Part shown: positions 1 to 7,783 of the stretch, piece by piece | How positions within the stretch are numbered: position 1 is the stretch's first letter | Layout of the letters: each line of letters opens with the position of its first letter | NCBI RefSeq assembly: GCF_018966525.1 | Contig: NZ_CP076607.1 | Location: forward strand, 3,534,001 to 3,598,000 | Length of the DNA stretch: 64,000 nucleotides | Reading direction: 5' to 3' | DNA from: Paenibacillus sophorae | Lineage (GTDB): Bacteria; Bacillota; Bacilli; Paenibacillales; Paenibacillaceae | Translations under genes and position numbers: made by a program | Notes under the pieces: generated by a model | What the model was told of the DNA's origin: nothing | Databases searched by the model: none | Seen by the model: only the letters and a program-made list of their open reading frames with translations

Positions 1-68
1 TGGAGGCGCCCGGGGCAGGTTTTGAAGTCAAAGCTTTATTTTTGCGGCCTCATGCTTTATACTACATA

Positions 69-85
69 TTAGTACCAGGTTCTAA
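69..85 (+). promoter_or_regulatory. FapR operator
   Basis: The 17-bp dyad TTAGTACCAGGTTCTAA matches the known FapR operator form (TTAGNACC-N-GGTNCTAA). A TATAAT hexamer follows at 89-94, so bound FapR would block the promoter of the fapR operon. Known biology: FapR leaves DNA when it binds malonyl-CoA. Confidence 0.88.
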
Positions 86-178
86 ATTTATAATGGACAT
101 AACTTCCGACATAACTTGCGGCCAATCGAAGGCATTGCTTTCATAAACAAGGACGGGAGGTGAACCGCCATCGAGCGC

Positions 179-775
179 GTGCCGAAAAAAGAACGCCAGC
201 AGCAGCTGTTGCAGATTATTGAGGACAATCCTTTTGTCACGGACCGTGAGCTTACCCGGCAGCTGAAGGTCAGCATACAGACGATCCGGCTGGACCGAAT
301 GGAGCTTGGTATTCCGGAGCTGCGGGAGCGCATGAAGCAGATGGCGGAGCATTCCTACGATCAGGTGCGATCTCTTCCTGTAGACGAAGTGATTGGAGAT
401 ATCGTTGATCTACAGCTGGACAAGAGCGGCATTTCGATCTTTGAAATCCGTGAGGAGCATGTCTTCTCCAGGAACGGAATTGCCCGTGGCCATTATGTAT
501 TCGCACAGGCCAATTCGCTGGCGGTTGCCGTAATCAACGCTGAAATCGCGCTTACCGCCTCTGCAGATATCCGCTTTGTACGCATGGTCCGTCTGGGTGA
601 AAAATGCATTTCCAAGGCTTATGTCCGCTCGCTGGCGGGCCGCAGGGGTAAGGCCGAGGTCGACGTATTTACATATGTTGGCGAAGAGATGGTCTTTCAG
701 GGCCATTTCGTCGTGTATCGGTCCGTAAGCGAAGAATACAGCGAAGGAGTGAGCCGTAGTGCAGATCGCCATTGA
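179..775 (+). CDS. fapR: Fatty-acid/phospholipid biosynthesis repressor FapR
   Basis: Cytoplasmic transcriptional repressor of fatty-acid and phospholipid genes. The 198-residue product has an N-terminal helix-turn-helix (SIQTIRLDRMELGIPELRER, about residues 31-51) and a C-terminal hot-dog effector domain of the FapR family, which binds malonyl-CoA. The GTG at 179 is the only usual in-frame start here. A GGGAGGTG sequence ends about 15 bases upstream, which is long, so the true start could be a non-standard codon slightly upstream. It is first in the fab operon and overlaps plsX by 17 bp. A FapR operator at 69-85 indicates autoregulation. Confidence 0.95.
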   Translation: MPKKERQQQLLQIIEDNPFVTDRELTRQLKVSIQTIRLDRMELGIPELRERMKQMAEHSYDQVRSLPVDEVIGDIVDLQLDKSGISIFEIREEHVFSRNGIARGHYVFAQANSLAVAVINAEIALTASADIRFVRMVRLGEKCISKAYVRSLAGRRGKAEVDVFTYVGEEMVFQGHFVVYRSVSEEYSEGVSRSADRH

Positions 776-1748
776 CGCCATGGGCGGGGATCATGCGCCC
801 GAGAGCAATGTGGAGGGCGCCTTGTCCGCGGCAGCGGAATGGAAAGATACGCAAATTATTCTAGTCGGTGACGAAGCAAGGCTGGCGCCGCTGCTTAAAG
901 ATAAGCCGATCAATGTAACGGTCCGTCATGCAAGCGAAGTAATCGGACCCGATGAGGAACCCGTCAAAGCCGTAAGACGGAAAAAGGATTCATCCATGGT
1001 TGTTGCAGGAAAGATGGTTAAAGAAGGCGAAGCCGAGGCCATGATATCCGCTGGCAATACGGGCGCTCTTATGACAACAGGGCTGCTCATTGTCGGAAGA
1101 ATGCCGGGCATCGAGCGTCCTGCGCTGGCTCCGATGATCCCAACCCTCGACGATGTAGGCGTGCTGGCTCTGGACCTTGGCGCGAATATGGACGCCGAAC
1201 CGCAGCATTTGGCGCAGTACGCGCTGATGGGAAGTATTTACCGCAGCAAGGTGCATGGCATTTCGAAGCCGCGCGTTGGTCTGCTGAACGTCGGAGCGGA
1301 GCCCGGAAAGGGCAACAAGCTGACAAAGGAAGCATACCCGCTGCTGGAGCAGCTTCCCGGAATCAACTTTGTCGGCAACGTGGAAGCGCGTGACGTGCTG
1401 ACGGGAAGCTGCGATGTGCTCGTCTGCGACGGATTTGCCGGCAATATTTTGCTGAAGTCGCTGGAAGGGACGGCGGGGGCGATATTCGCGCTGCTCAAAG
1501 AGCAGTTCAGCCGTTCTCTCAAGACAAAGCTTGGAGCGGCGATGCTTATGCCTGAACTGAGAAGTCTTAAAGGCAAGATGGATTACAAGGAGCACGGCGG
1601 CGCACCGCTGCTGGGCTTAAGCGGTCTCGTAGTGAAGGGGCACGGTTCTTCTGACGGAAATGCCATCAGAAATGCGGTCCGGCAGGCGCGGCAGGCGCTA
1701 TCGTCCGGTCTTGTCTCAAGTATATCCAAGGAAATCAGCGGGAAGTGA
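759..1748 (+). CDS. plsX: Phosphate acyltransferase PlsX
   Basis: PlsX makes acyl-phosphate from acyl-ACP and phosphate, the first step towards phosphatidic acid, on the cytoplasmic face of the membrane. The 329-residue protein has the normal family length. The N-terminal IDAMGGDHAPE (residues 5-15) and SAGNTGALM (97-105) are typical PlsX signatures. It uses a GTG start inside the end of fapR, which suggests translational coupling. fabH follows directly, the standard Bacillota order. Confidence 0.96.
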   Translation: MQIAIDAMGGDHAPESNVEGALSAAAEWKDTQIILVGDEARLAPLLKDKPINVTVRHASEVIGPDEEPVKAVRRKKDSSMVVAGKMVKEGEAEAMISAGNTGALMTTGLLIVGRMPGIERPALAPMIPTLDDVGVLALDLGANMDAEPQHLAQYALMGSIYRSKVHGISKPRVGLLNVGAEPGKGNKLTKEAYPLLEQLPGINFVGNVEARDVLTGSCDVLVCDGFAGNILLKSLEGTAGAIFALLKEQFSRSLKTKLGAAMLMPELRSLKGKMDYKEHGGAPLLGLSGLVVKGHGSSDGNAIRNAVRQARQALSSGLVSSISKEISGK

Positions 1749-1756
1749 GTGACATT

Positions 1757-2746
1757 ATGAATAACTTACGGCCGGTCGGCATTATCGGTACGGGAAAATA
1801 TGTACCTGAAAGAATTTTGACCAACAGCGATTTGGAAAAAATAGTGGAAACAAACGATGAATGGATTGTCAGCCGGACGGGAATCCGGGAGCGGCATATC
1901 GCAGCTCCGGATCAAGCGACCTCCGATCTGGCTTACGAAGCTTCGCTCCGTGCGCTGGCTTCGGCGGGCATGAAGCCCGAGGATCTGGATCTGATCATTG
2001 TGGCAACGATTACGCCAGACACAACATTCCCTTCTACGGCTTGCATTCTGCAGGATAAGCTCGGAGCGAAGGGCGCGGCGGCATTCGACCTGTCAGCGGC
2101 CTGCTCCGGCTTCGTATACAGTCTGGCGACGGCGGTCGGTTTCATTCAGAACGGCATGTACAACAATGCTCTGATTATCGGTGCGGACGCGCTGTCCCGG
2201 ATTACGGATTATACGGATCGCAACACTTGCGTTCTGTTCGGTGACGGAGCGGGAGCGGTCATTCTCGGCGAAGTGCCTGAAGGTCGGGGATTCAAGTCCT
2301 TTGATCTTGGCGCAGAGGGAGCCGGCGGACCGCTTCTGAAGCTGGAAGGCGGCGGCTCGCGGCTGCCTGCTTCGGCAGAGACGGTAGAGGGCAAGAAGCA
2401 TTTTATCTACATGAACGGACGGGAAGTGTTCAAGTTCGCGGTCCGGGTTATGGGTACGGCAACGGAGAAGGTGCTTGGCAAAGCGGGTCTTACGAAGGAA
2501 GACATCGATCTCTTTGTACCGCATCAGGCGAATATTCGCATCATCCAGTCGGCGATGCAGCGTCTGGATCTTCCCCCGGAGAAGTGCGTAATCAATGTAG
2601 ACAAATACGCGAACACATCGGCGGCATCTATACCGCTCGCCTTGGTGGAAGCGGCGGAAGAGGGACGGATGAAGGAAGGCGACACCGTTCTGATGGTCGG
2701 CTTCGGCGGAGGCCTGACTTGGGGCGCTTCCATATTGATTTGGTAA
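1757..2746 (+). CDS. fabH: Beta-ketoacyl-ACP synthase III FabH
   Basis: FabH condenses acyl-CoA primers with malonyl-ACP to start fatty-acid synthesis and thereby helps set branched-chain content. The catalytic triad is visible as Cys116 in DLSAACSGF, His256 in PHQANIRI and Asn286 in ANTSAAS. I chose the ATG at 1757 (329 aa) because a purine-rich GGGAAGTGAG sequence precedes it and the protein then starts like other FabH proteins. An in-frame GTG at 1745 overlaps the plsX stop and would add four residues. It is third in the FapR-controlled operon. Confidence 0.95.
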   Translation: MNNLRPVGIIGTGKYVPERILTNSDLEKIVETNDEWIVSRTGIRERHIAAPDQATSDLAYEASLRALASAGMKPEDLDLIIVATITPDTTFPSTACILQDKLGAKGAAAFDLSAACSGFVYSLATAVGFIQNGMYNNALIIGADALSRITDYTDRNTCVLFGDGAGAVILGEVPEGRGFKSFDLGAEGAGGPLLKLEGGGSRLPASAETVEGKKHFIYMNGREVFKFAVRVMGTATEKVLGKAGLTKEDIDLFVPHQANIRIIQSAMQRLDLPPEKCVINVDKYANTSAASIPLALVEAAEEGRMKEGDTVLMVGFGGGLTWGASILIW

Positions 2747-2768
2747 GCTGAAGGGAGCAAATAGCATA

Positions 2769-3704
2769 ATGAGTAAAATCGCATTCGTATTTCCCGGTCA
2801 GGGGGCGCAGGCGGTTGGCATGGCGAAGGATGTATATGAAGCTGTGCCTGAGGCTCGAGAGATATTTGAAACAGGCGATGAAGTTCTCGGCTTTCCGCTC
2901 AGCACGCTTGTCTTTGAAGGGCCTGACAGCGAGCTTAAGCAGACAGCCAATACGCAGCCCGCGCTGTTGACCGCAAGCGTAGCCTATCTGGAAGCGCTGA
3001 AGGGCAAAGGCCTTGCGCCGGATTATGTGGCCGGCCACAGCCTGGGAGAATACAGCGCGCTGGTGGCTGCCGGTGTCCTGGCCTACGGGGACGCCGTCAA
3101 GCTGGTGCGTCTGCGCGGCCAGTTTATGGAAGAGGCCGTGCCGGGCGGACAAGGCGCGATGGCCGCCGTGCTGGGCGCCGGGCGCGAGGCGCTGGCGGAC
3201 CTGTGCCGCAGCGTATCGGAGCAGGAAGGCCCGGTTGAGCTGGCGAACGTCAACTGTCCGGGACAGATTGTCGTATCCGGCTCACAGGCGGGCGTGAACG
3301 CGGTCGTTCAGCGGGTGAAGGAAGCAGGCGGCAAGCGGGCAATTCCGCTCGAAGTCAGCGGTCCTTTCCATTCCTCCATGATGAAGGAAGCGGCTGAAAG
3401 ACTGTCGGACGAGCTGGCGAAGACGGAATTCAAGGCCCCGTCCGTTCCCGTTGTCGTCAACGTTACCGCGCTTCCCGTCACGAATCCGGAGGAAATCCGC
3501 GAGCTGCTAGTCCGGCAGGTGTACTCGCCGGTACTGTGGCAGGATACCGTGGAACAGCTGATTAAAGAAGGTGTTGACACGTTTGTGGAGATCGGTTCCG
3601 GCAGCGTGCTCGCTGGACTCATCCGCAAGATCGACAAGAACGTCAAGGTAATCAACATCAACAGCCTGGAAAGCATTGAAGCTCTTAGCTTGACTGCTTT
3701 CTGA
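2769..3704 (+). CDS. fabD: Malonyl-CoA:ACP transacylase FabD
   Basis: FabD transfers malonyl from CoA to acyl carrier protein to supply chain elongation. The 311-residue product begins with the family signature FVFPGQGAQ. It carries the nucleophilic Ser91 in GHSLGEYSA, and the catalytic His lies in SGPFHSSMM. The start is preceded by AAGGGAGCAAATAGC. It lies 22 bp after fabH and 47 bp before fabG. Nothing in the sequence departs from the family. Confidence 0.95.
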   Translation: MSKIAFVFPGQGAQAVGMAKDVYEAVPEAREIFETGDEVLGFPLSTLVFEGPDSELKQTANTQPALLTASVAYLEALKGKGLAPDYVAGHSLGEYSALVAAGVLAYGDAVKLVRLRGQFMEEAVPGGQGAMAAVLGAGREALADLCRSVSEQEGPVELANVNCPGQIVVSGSQAGVNAVVQRVKEAGGKRAIPLEVSGPFHSSMMKEAAERLSDELAKTEFKAPSVPVVVNVTALPVTNPEEIRELLVRQVYSPVLWQDTVEQLIKEGVDTFVEIGSGSVLAGLIRKIDKNVKVININSLESIEALSLTAF

Positions 3705-3751
3705 TTGAACAGTAAGACGAGCTTTACGGAATATGAAAGGGGACTAATAGG

Positions 3752-4501
3752 ATGTTCTCAGCATTACGGGGCCAGACGGCCCTCGTTACCGGCGCTTCTC
3801 GCGGCATCGGCCGCAGCATCGCGCTGGCGCTGGCGGAGCATGGCGTCAAGGTCGCCGTGAACTATTCAGGCAGCGAAGATGCAGCCCGGGAGACCGTGGA
3901 ACGCATCGCGGAGCTCGGTTCCGAAGGAATCGCGCTCCGGGGCAATGTCGGCAGTGCTGAACAGGCGGAAGCCCTGGTTAAAGAAACCCTCGGCGCCTGG
4001 GGTCGGATCGATATACTCGTGAATAACGCGGGCATTACAAGGGACAACCTGATTATGCGGATGAAAGAGGAAGAGTTCGATCAGGTCATAGAGACGAATC
4101 TCAAAGGCGTGTTCAACTGTCTTAAGGCTGTCACCCGCCCGATGATGAAGCAGCGTTATGGCCGGATCATCAATATTTCCTCCGTGGTCGGCGTGACAGG
4201 CAATCCAGGTCAGGCTAACTATTCGGCGGCGAAGGCCGGCATTATCGGACTGACCAAATCAGCTGCGCGCGAGCTTGCTTCCCGCGGCATTACGGTCAAC
4301 TGTATTGCCCCCGGCTTTATCGACACCGATATGACCCGACAGCTGTCTGATGAAGTCCGCGCCGATCTGGCAAAGGGCATTCCGCTCGCACGTCTCGGTC
4401 TGCCGGAGGAAATTGCTTCGGCTGCGCTCTTCCTTGCATCCGAGGGAGCGGCTTACATGACGGGCCAGACGCTTCATGTTGACGGCGGCATGTATATGTA
4501 A
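3752..4501 (+). CDS. fabG: 3-oxoacyl-ACP reductase FabG
   Basis: NADPH-dependent reductase of 3-ketoacyl-ACP in fatty-acid elongation and a member of the SDR superfamily. The 249-residue protein shows the Rossmann motif GASRGIG (14-20), NNAG (91-94), the catalytic Ser at 143/144, and Tyr157-x3-Lys161 in NYSAAKAG. The ribosome binding site AAAGGGG precedes the ATG. Its place between fabD and acpP makes the fatty-acid role secure despite the many SDR paralogues such genomes carry. Confidence 0.95.
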   Translation: MFSALRGQTALVTGASRGIGRSIALALAEHGVKVAVNYSGSEDAARETVERIAELGSEGIALRGNVGSAEQAEALVKETLGAWGRIDILVNNAGITRDNLIMRMKEEEFDQVIETNLKGVFNCLKAVTRPMMKQRYGRIINISSVVGVTGNPGQANYSAAKAGIIGLTKSAARELASRGITVNCIAPGFIDTDMTRQLSDEVRADLAKGIPLARLGLPEEIASAALFLASEGAAYMTGQTLHVDGGMYM

Positions 4502-4605
4502 TATTTTCAGTGGCTCCGGGTTGATCCCGAAGAGTGAGAATGAGCGTCAAAATTAGCGGGTTAAAGCGTTTTTTTAGCTCTATGGCATTTTGAACTCATA
4601 TCTCG

Positions 4606-4611
4606 TATAAT
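4606..4611 (+). promoter_or_regulatory. Candidate -10 element upstream of acpP
   Basis: A perfect TATAAT lies 28 bp upstream of the acpP start, in the 132-bp gap after fabG. The matching -35 is poor, so this may be a secondary promoter that raises acpP expression relative to the rest of the operon. That role is an inference. Confidence 0.45.
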
Positions 4612-4633
4612 ACCAAAAGAGGAGGTGAACCGG

Positions 4634-4867
4634 ATGTCCGATGTATTGGAGCGTGTAAAGCGCATTGTCGTCGACCGCTTAGGAGCCGACGAAGCCGAAG
4701 TCACACTGGAAGCGTCTTTCAAAGATGATTTGGGAGCTGATTCTCTCGACGTTGTAGAATTGGTTATGGAATTGGAAGATGAATTCGATATGGAGATCTC
4801 TGATGAAGATGCAGAGAAGATTACGACCGTGGGTGAAGTTGTAAACTACATACAATCTCATACCTAG
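4634..4867 (+). CDS. acpP: Acyl carrier protein
   Basis: Small acidic carrier that holds growing acyl chains on a 4-prime-phosphopantetheine arm. The 77-residue product has the modification site Ser37 in GADSLDVVEL and the usual four-helix acidic composition. I chose the ATG at 4634, which has AGAGGAGGTG at the correct distance; an in-frame GTG lies 9 bp upstream, inside the ribosome binding site. It is followed by two hairpins before fabF, which probably set the stoichiometry of the operon transcript. Confidence 0.96.
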   Translation: MSDVLERVKRIVVDRLGADEAEVTLEASFKDDLGADSLDVVELVMELEDEFDMEISDEDAEKITTVGEVVNYIQSHT

Positions 4868-4882
4868 AGTCCATGGTTTAAA

Positions 4883-4911
4883 AAGTCCCGTACCTGCTTA
4901 AGGCGGGACTT
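4883..4911 (+). terminator. Hairpin after acpP
   Basis: AAGTCCCG (4883-4890) pairs with CGGGACTT (4904-4911). The downstream T content is modest, so it may act as a partial terminator or as an RNA-stabilising 3-prime end for the acpP message. Confidence 0.6.
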
Positions 4912-4981
4912 CTCCTCATTTTACAGTGTTTGCACTTTGCGAAAGCTGCGCTTTGGTAAGCGTATTTCCAAGGAAAATAAC

Positions 4982-5008
4982 AAACCGCCGCTTTTTTTTG
5001 CGGCGTTT
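4982..5008 (+). terminator. Hairpin with T8 loop before fabF
   Basis: CGCCGC (4986-4991) and GCGGCG (5000-5005) flank a loop of eight T residues. The U-run is in the loop rather than after the stem, so it is unlikely to be a normal intrinsic terminator in either direction. It could be an RNA processing or stability element in the acpP-fabF spacer. Confidence 0.4.
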
Positions 5009-5081
5009 GCAGTTTATATAGTAGTAAGCTAGAGAGAAATTACGACTGTAGCCATACAGTAATCAGATGGGGTGAATGCTT

Positions 5082-6320
5082 TTGAGTCATAGAGTGGTTG
5101 TTACCGGTATGGGTGTGATGACAGCGCTTGGCAAAGATCTAGAGACATTCTGGAACAGCTTGATGAGCGGTAAGTCCGGGGTTTCTACGATCGAATCCTT
5201 CGATGTGAGCGAATATCCGACACGGATCGCGGCTTCGATTAAAGATTTTGATCCGGAAGAGTTGTTCGGCCGCAAGGAGGCCCGCAAGATGGACCGTTTT
5301 GTACAACTTGCGCTCGCGGCAGGACAGCAGGCGCTGGGGGACAGCGGCTTGGTGATTGGCGAGAATATTGAAGCCGAGAGAATTGGCGTATCCGTCGGTT
5401 CAGGCATTGGCGGACTCGGCACCTGGGAAGATCAGCATAACCTGCTGCTTGAAAAAGGTCCAAAACGCGTCAGCCCGTTCTTTATTCCGATGATGATCGC
5501 GAATATGGGTTCGGGGCAGCTATCCATCAGCCTTGGAGCAAAGGGGCCTAATACAACGCAGGTTACCGCCTGCGCGACGGGGAGCCACGCTATTGGTGAT
5601 TCGTTACGCATGATTCAGCGCGGAGATGCGGACGCCATGATCTGCGGCGGCGCGGAAGCGACCATCCGTCCGACGGGCATGGCAGGCTTCTGTGCGATGA
5701 GAGCGATGTCCACGCGCAATGACGAGCCGGAAAAGGCAAGCCGTCCGTTCGATTCGGACAGAGATGGCTTCGTCATGGGCGAAGGCGCCGGCATCCTGGT
5801 GCTGGAATCTCTGGAGCATGCGCTTCAGCGGGGCGCCCGGATTTATGCCGAGGTTATCGGCTACGGCTTGAGCGGCGATGCCCACCATATGACCGAACCC
5901 GATCCGGACGGCGCGGCGCGCTGCATGAAGATGGCGATTCGCGATGCAGGCATCAAGCCCGAGGATATTGACTATATTAACGCACATGGCACCTCGACTC
6001 CTGTAGGGGACAAGTCGGAGACAACGGCTATCAAGATGGCGCTGGGAGACCATGCGTACAAGGTGGCGGTCAGCTCTACGAAATCCATGACAGGGCACCT
6101 GCTTGGTGCAGCTGGCGGTGTGGAGGCGATCATTTGCGGACTTTCCCTGCAGAATAACATGATTGCTCCAACAATCAATTTGGACAACCAAGACCCCGAA
6201 TGCGATCTGGACTATGTTCCGAATAAACCTCGTGAAGCGGAGCTGAACATTGTTATGTCCAATTCATTCGGATTCGGAGGACATAACGCGACCGTTATTT
6301 TGAAAAAATACAATCAGTAA
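5082..6320 (+). CDS. fabF: Beta-ketoacyl-ACP synthase II FabF
   Basis: Condensing enzyme that elongates acyl-ACP with malonyl-ACP. The protein starts SHRVVVTGMGVMT. It has the active-site Cys in VTACATGS (residue 164 from this start) and His residues in HGTSTP and GHLLGAAGG. I favour the TTG at 5082 because GGGGTG lies 8-9 bases upstream; the ATG at 5076 is too close to that ribosome binding site, but it is in frame and would add two residues. Family length is normal (about 412 aa). rnc follows 12 bp later. Confidence 0.95.
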   Translation: MSHRVVVTGMGVMTALGKDLETFWNSLMSGKSGVSTIESFDVSEYPTRIAASIKDFDPEELFGRKEARKMDRFVQLALAAGQQALGDSGLVIGENIEAERIGVSVGSGIGGLGTWEDQHNLLLEKGPKRVSPFFIPMMIANMGSGQLSISLGAKGPNTTQVTACATGSHAIGDSLRMIQRGDADAMICGGAEATIRPTGMAGFCAMRAMSTRNDEPEKASRPFDSDRDGFVMGEGAGILVLESLEHALQRGARIYAEVIGYGLSGDAHHMTEPDPDGAARCMKMAIRDAGIKPEDIDYINAHGTSTPVGDKSETTAIKMALGDHAYKVAVSSTKSMTGHLLGAAGGVEAIICGLSLQNNMIAPTINLDNQDPECDLDYVPNKPREAELNIVMSNSFGFGGHNATVILKKYNQ

Positions 6321-6332
6321 GGAGACCGTGCG

Positions 6333-7037
6333 ATGAATGGGGACCTGAAGCAATTACAAAGTCAACTTCATATTCAATTCCACGATTCTTTGCTGCTGAA
6401 GCAGGCTTTTACCCATGCGTCCTATGTCAATGAACACCGTTTCAATCAGCACCAGGACAATGAACGTCTTGAATTCTTGGGCGACGCTGTCCTGGAGCTG
6501 ACGGTTTCCGAATATTTATATAATCTGCTTCCGGATCGCCCGGAAGGTGAGTTGACCAAGCTGCGGGCCGCTATCGTCTGCGAGCCATCGCTGGTCAAGT
6601 TCGCCGAGAACCTTGGATTTGGCCGCTATGTGCTGCTTGGCAAAGGCGAAGAGCTGACGGGAGGACGAACCCGGCCGGCGCTGCTGGCCGATGTGTTTGA
6701 ATCCTTCGTGGGAGCGCTTTATCTCGATCAAGGACTCGTGACGGTACGGAAGTTTTTGGATAACCATGTGTTCCCGCTGGTAGAGACGGATGGGAAGCTG
6801 CAAATGCAGATGACCGACTTCAAGACCGAACTGCAGGAATTGATTCAGCATCATGGCATGGGCACCTTGGAGTATCGGATTATCGAGGAACGGGGACCGG
6901 CTCACGAACGCGAATTTGTTTCCGAAGTAAGTATGGCCAGCCGTACGCTGGGCCAGGGAAGCGGGCGCTCGAAAAAGGAAGCGGAACAGCATGCTGCGGC
7001 AGCCGCGCTGCTGCGCCTGAAAGAGGACGGCGCCTGA
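6333..7037 (+). CDS. rnc: Ribonuclease III
   Basis: Double-strand-specific endoribonuclease for rRNA and mRNA processing. The 234-residue protein contains the RNase III signature NERLEFLGDAVLEL near residue 43 and a C-terminal double-stranded-RNA-binding domain ending in RSKKEAEQHAAAAALLRL. AAGGAGACC precedes the ATG. In most Bacillota smc follows immediately; here rnc ends at a strong terminator and about 13 kb of hydrogen/formate genes separate it from smc. Confidence 0.96.
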   Translation: MNGDLKQLQSQLHIQFHDSLLLKQAFTHASYVNEHRFNQHQDNERLEFLGDAVLELTVSEYLYNLLPDRPEGELTKLRAAIVCEPSLVKFAENLGFGRYVLLGKGEELTGGRTRPALLADVFESFVGALYLDQGLVTVRKFLDNHVFPLVETDGKLQMQMTDFKTELQELIQHHGMGTLEYRIIEERGPAHEREFVSEVSMASRTLGQGSGRSKKEAEQHAAAAALLRLKEDGA

Positions 7038-7076
7038 GAGAATGGAGAATGCGAAGTATTACGTGTAAAAGCAGCA

Positions 7077-7136
7077 GAGCAGCAAAGGTCTGATTCCGGC
7101 GTACAAACGGAAATCAGACCTTTGCTGCTCTTTTTT
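7077..7136 (+). terminator. Strong intrinsic terminator of the fab-rnc operon
   Basis: A long perfect stem starting GAGCAGCAAAGG and ending CCTTTGCTGCTC, with a short loop, is followed by six T residues. It closes the fab-rnc transcription unit before the hydrogenase island. Confidence 0.93.
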
Positions 7137-7209
7137 CGAATTCTAACGATAATGTCCAGGAATTGAAGAATAACAGTTGGAAACGTATGGATAAGTGTTA
7201 ATTTGTATG

Positions 7210-7238
7210 TTGACAAGAATTTTGGAAAAGTCTAACAT
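7210..7238 (+). promoter_or_regulatory. SigA-type promoter for the DUF2294 gene
   Basis: TTGACA (7210-7215), a 17-bp spacer and TAACAT (7233-7238). It is the best promoter in the rnc to fdhF interval and lies 60 bp before the DUF2294 start. Read-through past the hairpin at 7683-7738 could feed fdhF. Confidence 0.7.
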
Positions 7239-7297
7239 GAACATGTAATAAATTAAATAAAATTCCATAAACAGATGGTTAGTATTGAGGTGTTTGG

Positions 7298-7648
7298 ATG
7301 CCTGAGACTGAATTCGAATACCAGGAGAAGATTAGAAGACTTGTAGTCAAGATTGTTAAGCACTATCGGGGCAGAGGCCCGGAGAATGTGAAGGTTAAGC
7401 TTGCGAGCGACCAATTAATCACCATTGAGATTAGGGGAATTCTCTCGAGTCTATCTGAGATTTTAGTAAAAGAAGGTGCTGTCGATCTCGTTGCGGAATA
7501 TTGGAAAGTATTAAAGCCCTATTTGGAAAAAGAATTTATGGCCGAAATGATAGACACGCTTGGCAGCCCGTTTACATATACTTGGAGGATTTACGAACTT
7601 TGTCCAAGCGGCCGGGCAATTATGATTCAACTGAATAAATCGGTTTGA
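7298..7648 (+). CDS. DUF2294 / MpsC-like protein
   Basis: Small soluble protein of 116 residues. The stretch GRGPENVKVKL followed by a basic-hydrophobic core matches the DUF2294 family, which Pfam links to MpsC of the Na+-translocating, membrane-potential-generating Mps system. Its biochemical role is not established. It has no signal peptide or membrane helix. It has a good promoter upstream and is separated from fdhF by a hairpin and 135 bp, so it may be its own transcript or a regulated leader gene of the island. No mpsA or mpsB homologue is in the window. Confidence 0.7.
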   Translation: MPETEFEYQEKIRRLVVKIVKHYRGRGPENVKVKLASDQLITIEIRGILSSLSEILVKEGAVDLVAEYWKVLKPYLEKEFMAEMIDTLGSPFTYTWRIYELCPSGRAIMIQLNKSV

Positions 7649-7682
7649 TTGAAGAGAAAGGGCGTCAGCTTCTTCGCTTTTT

Positions 7683-7738
7683 AATAAGCCAGTACACGGT
7701 GTATTTTTCTATTTATACTTTGTATTGGCTTATTTTTT
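7683..7738 (+). terminator. Hairpin between DUF2294 gene and fdhF
   Basis: AATAAGCCAGTACA (7683-7696) pairs with TGTATTGGCTTATT (7721-7734) with one G-T pair, followed by a T-rich tract. This is terminator-like. It could separate the DUF2294 transcript from the catalytic operon or attenuate read-through into it. Confidence 0.65.
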
Positions 7739-7749
7739 GTTGTGCTATT

Positions 7750-7765
7750 TGTGCAAAAAATCACA
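7750..7765 (+). promoter_or_regulatory. Fnr/Crp-family half-perfect box upstream of fdhF
   Basis: TGTGC-AAAAAA-TCACA matches 9 of 10 specified bases of the TGTGA-N6-TCACA site used by Bacillus Fnr and Crp relatives. It ends 18 bp before the fdhF ATG, which is too close for ordinary class II activation of fdhF. Repression or chance remain possible. No matching promoter is obvious downstream. Confidence 0.3.
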
Positions 7766-7783
7766 TGAAAAGGCGGTTATCCA

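Noticed and set aside
1..60. End of an upstream gene such as rpmF
   Set aside because: No frame resembles the L32 C-terminus and stops occur at once, so nothing is supported.
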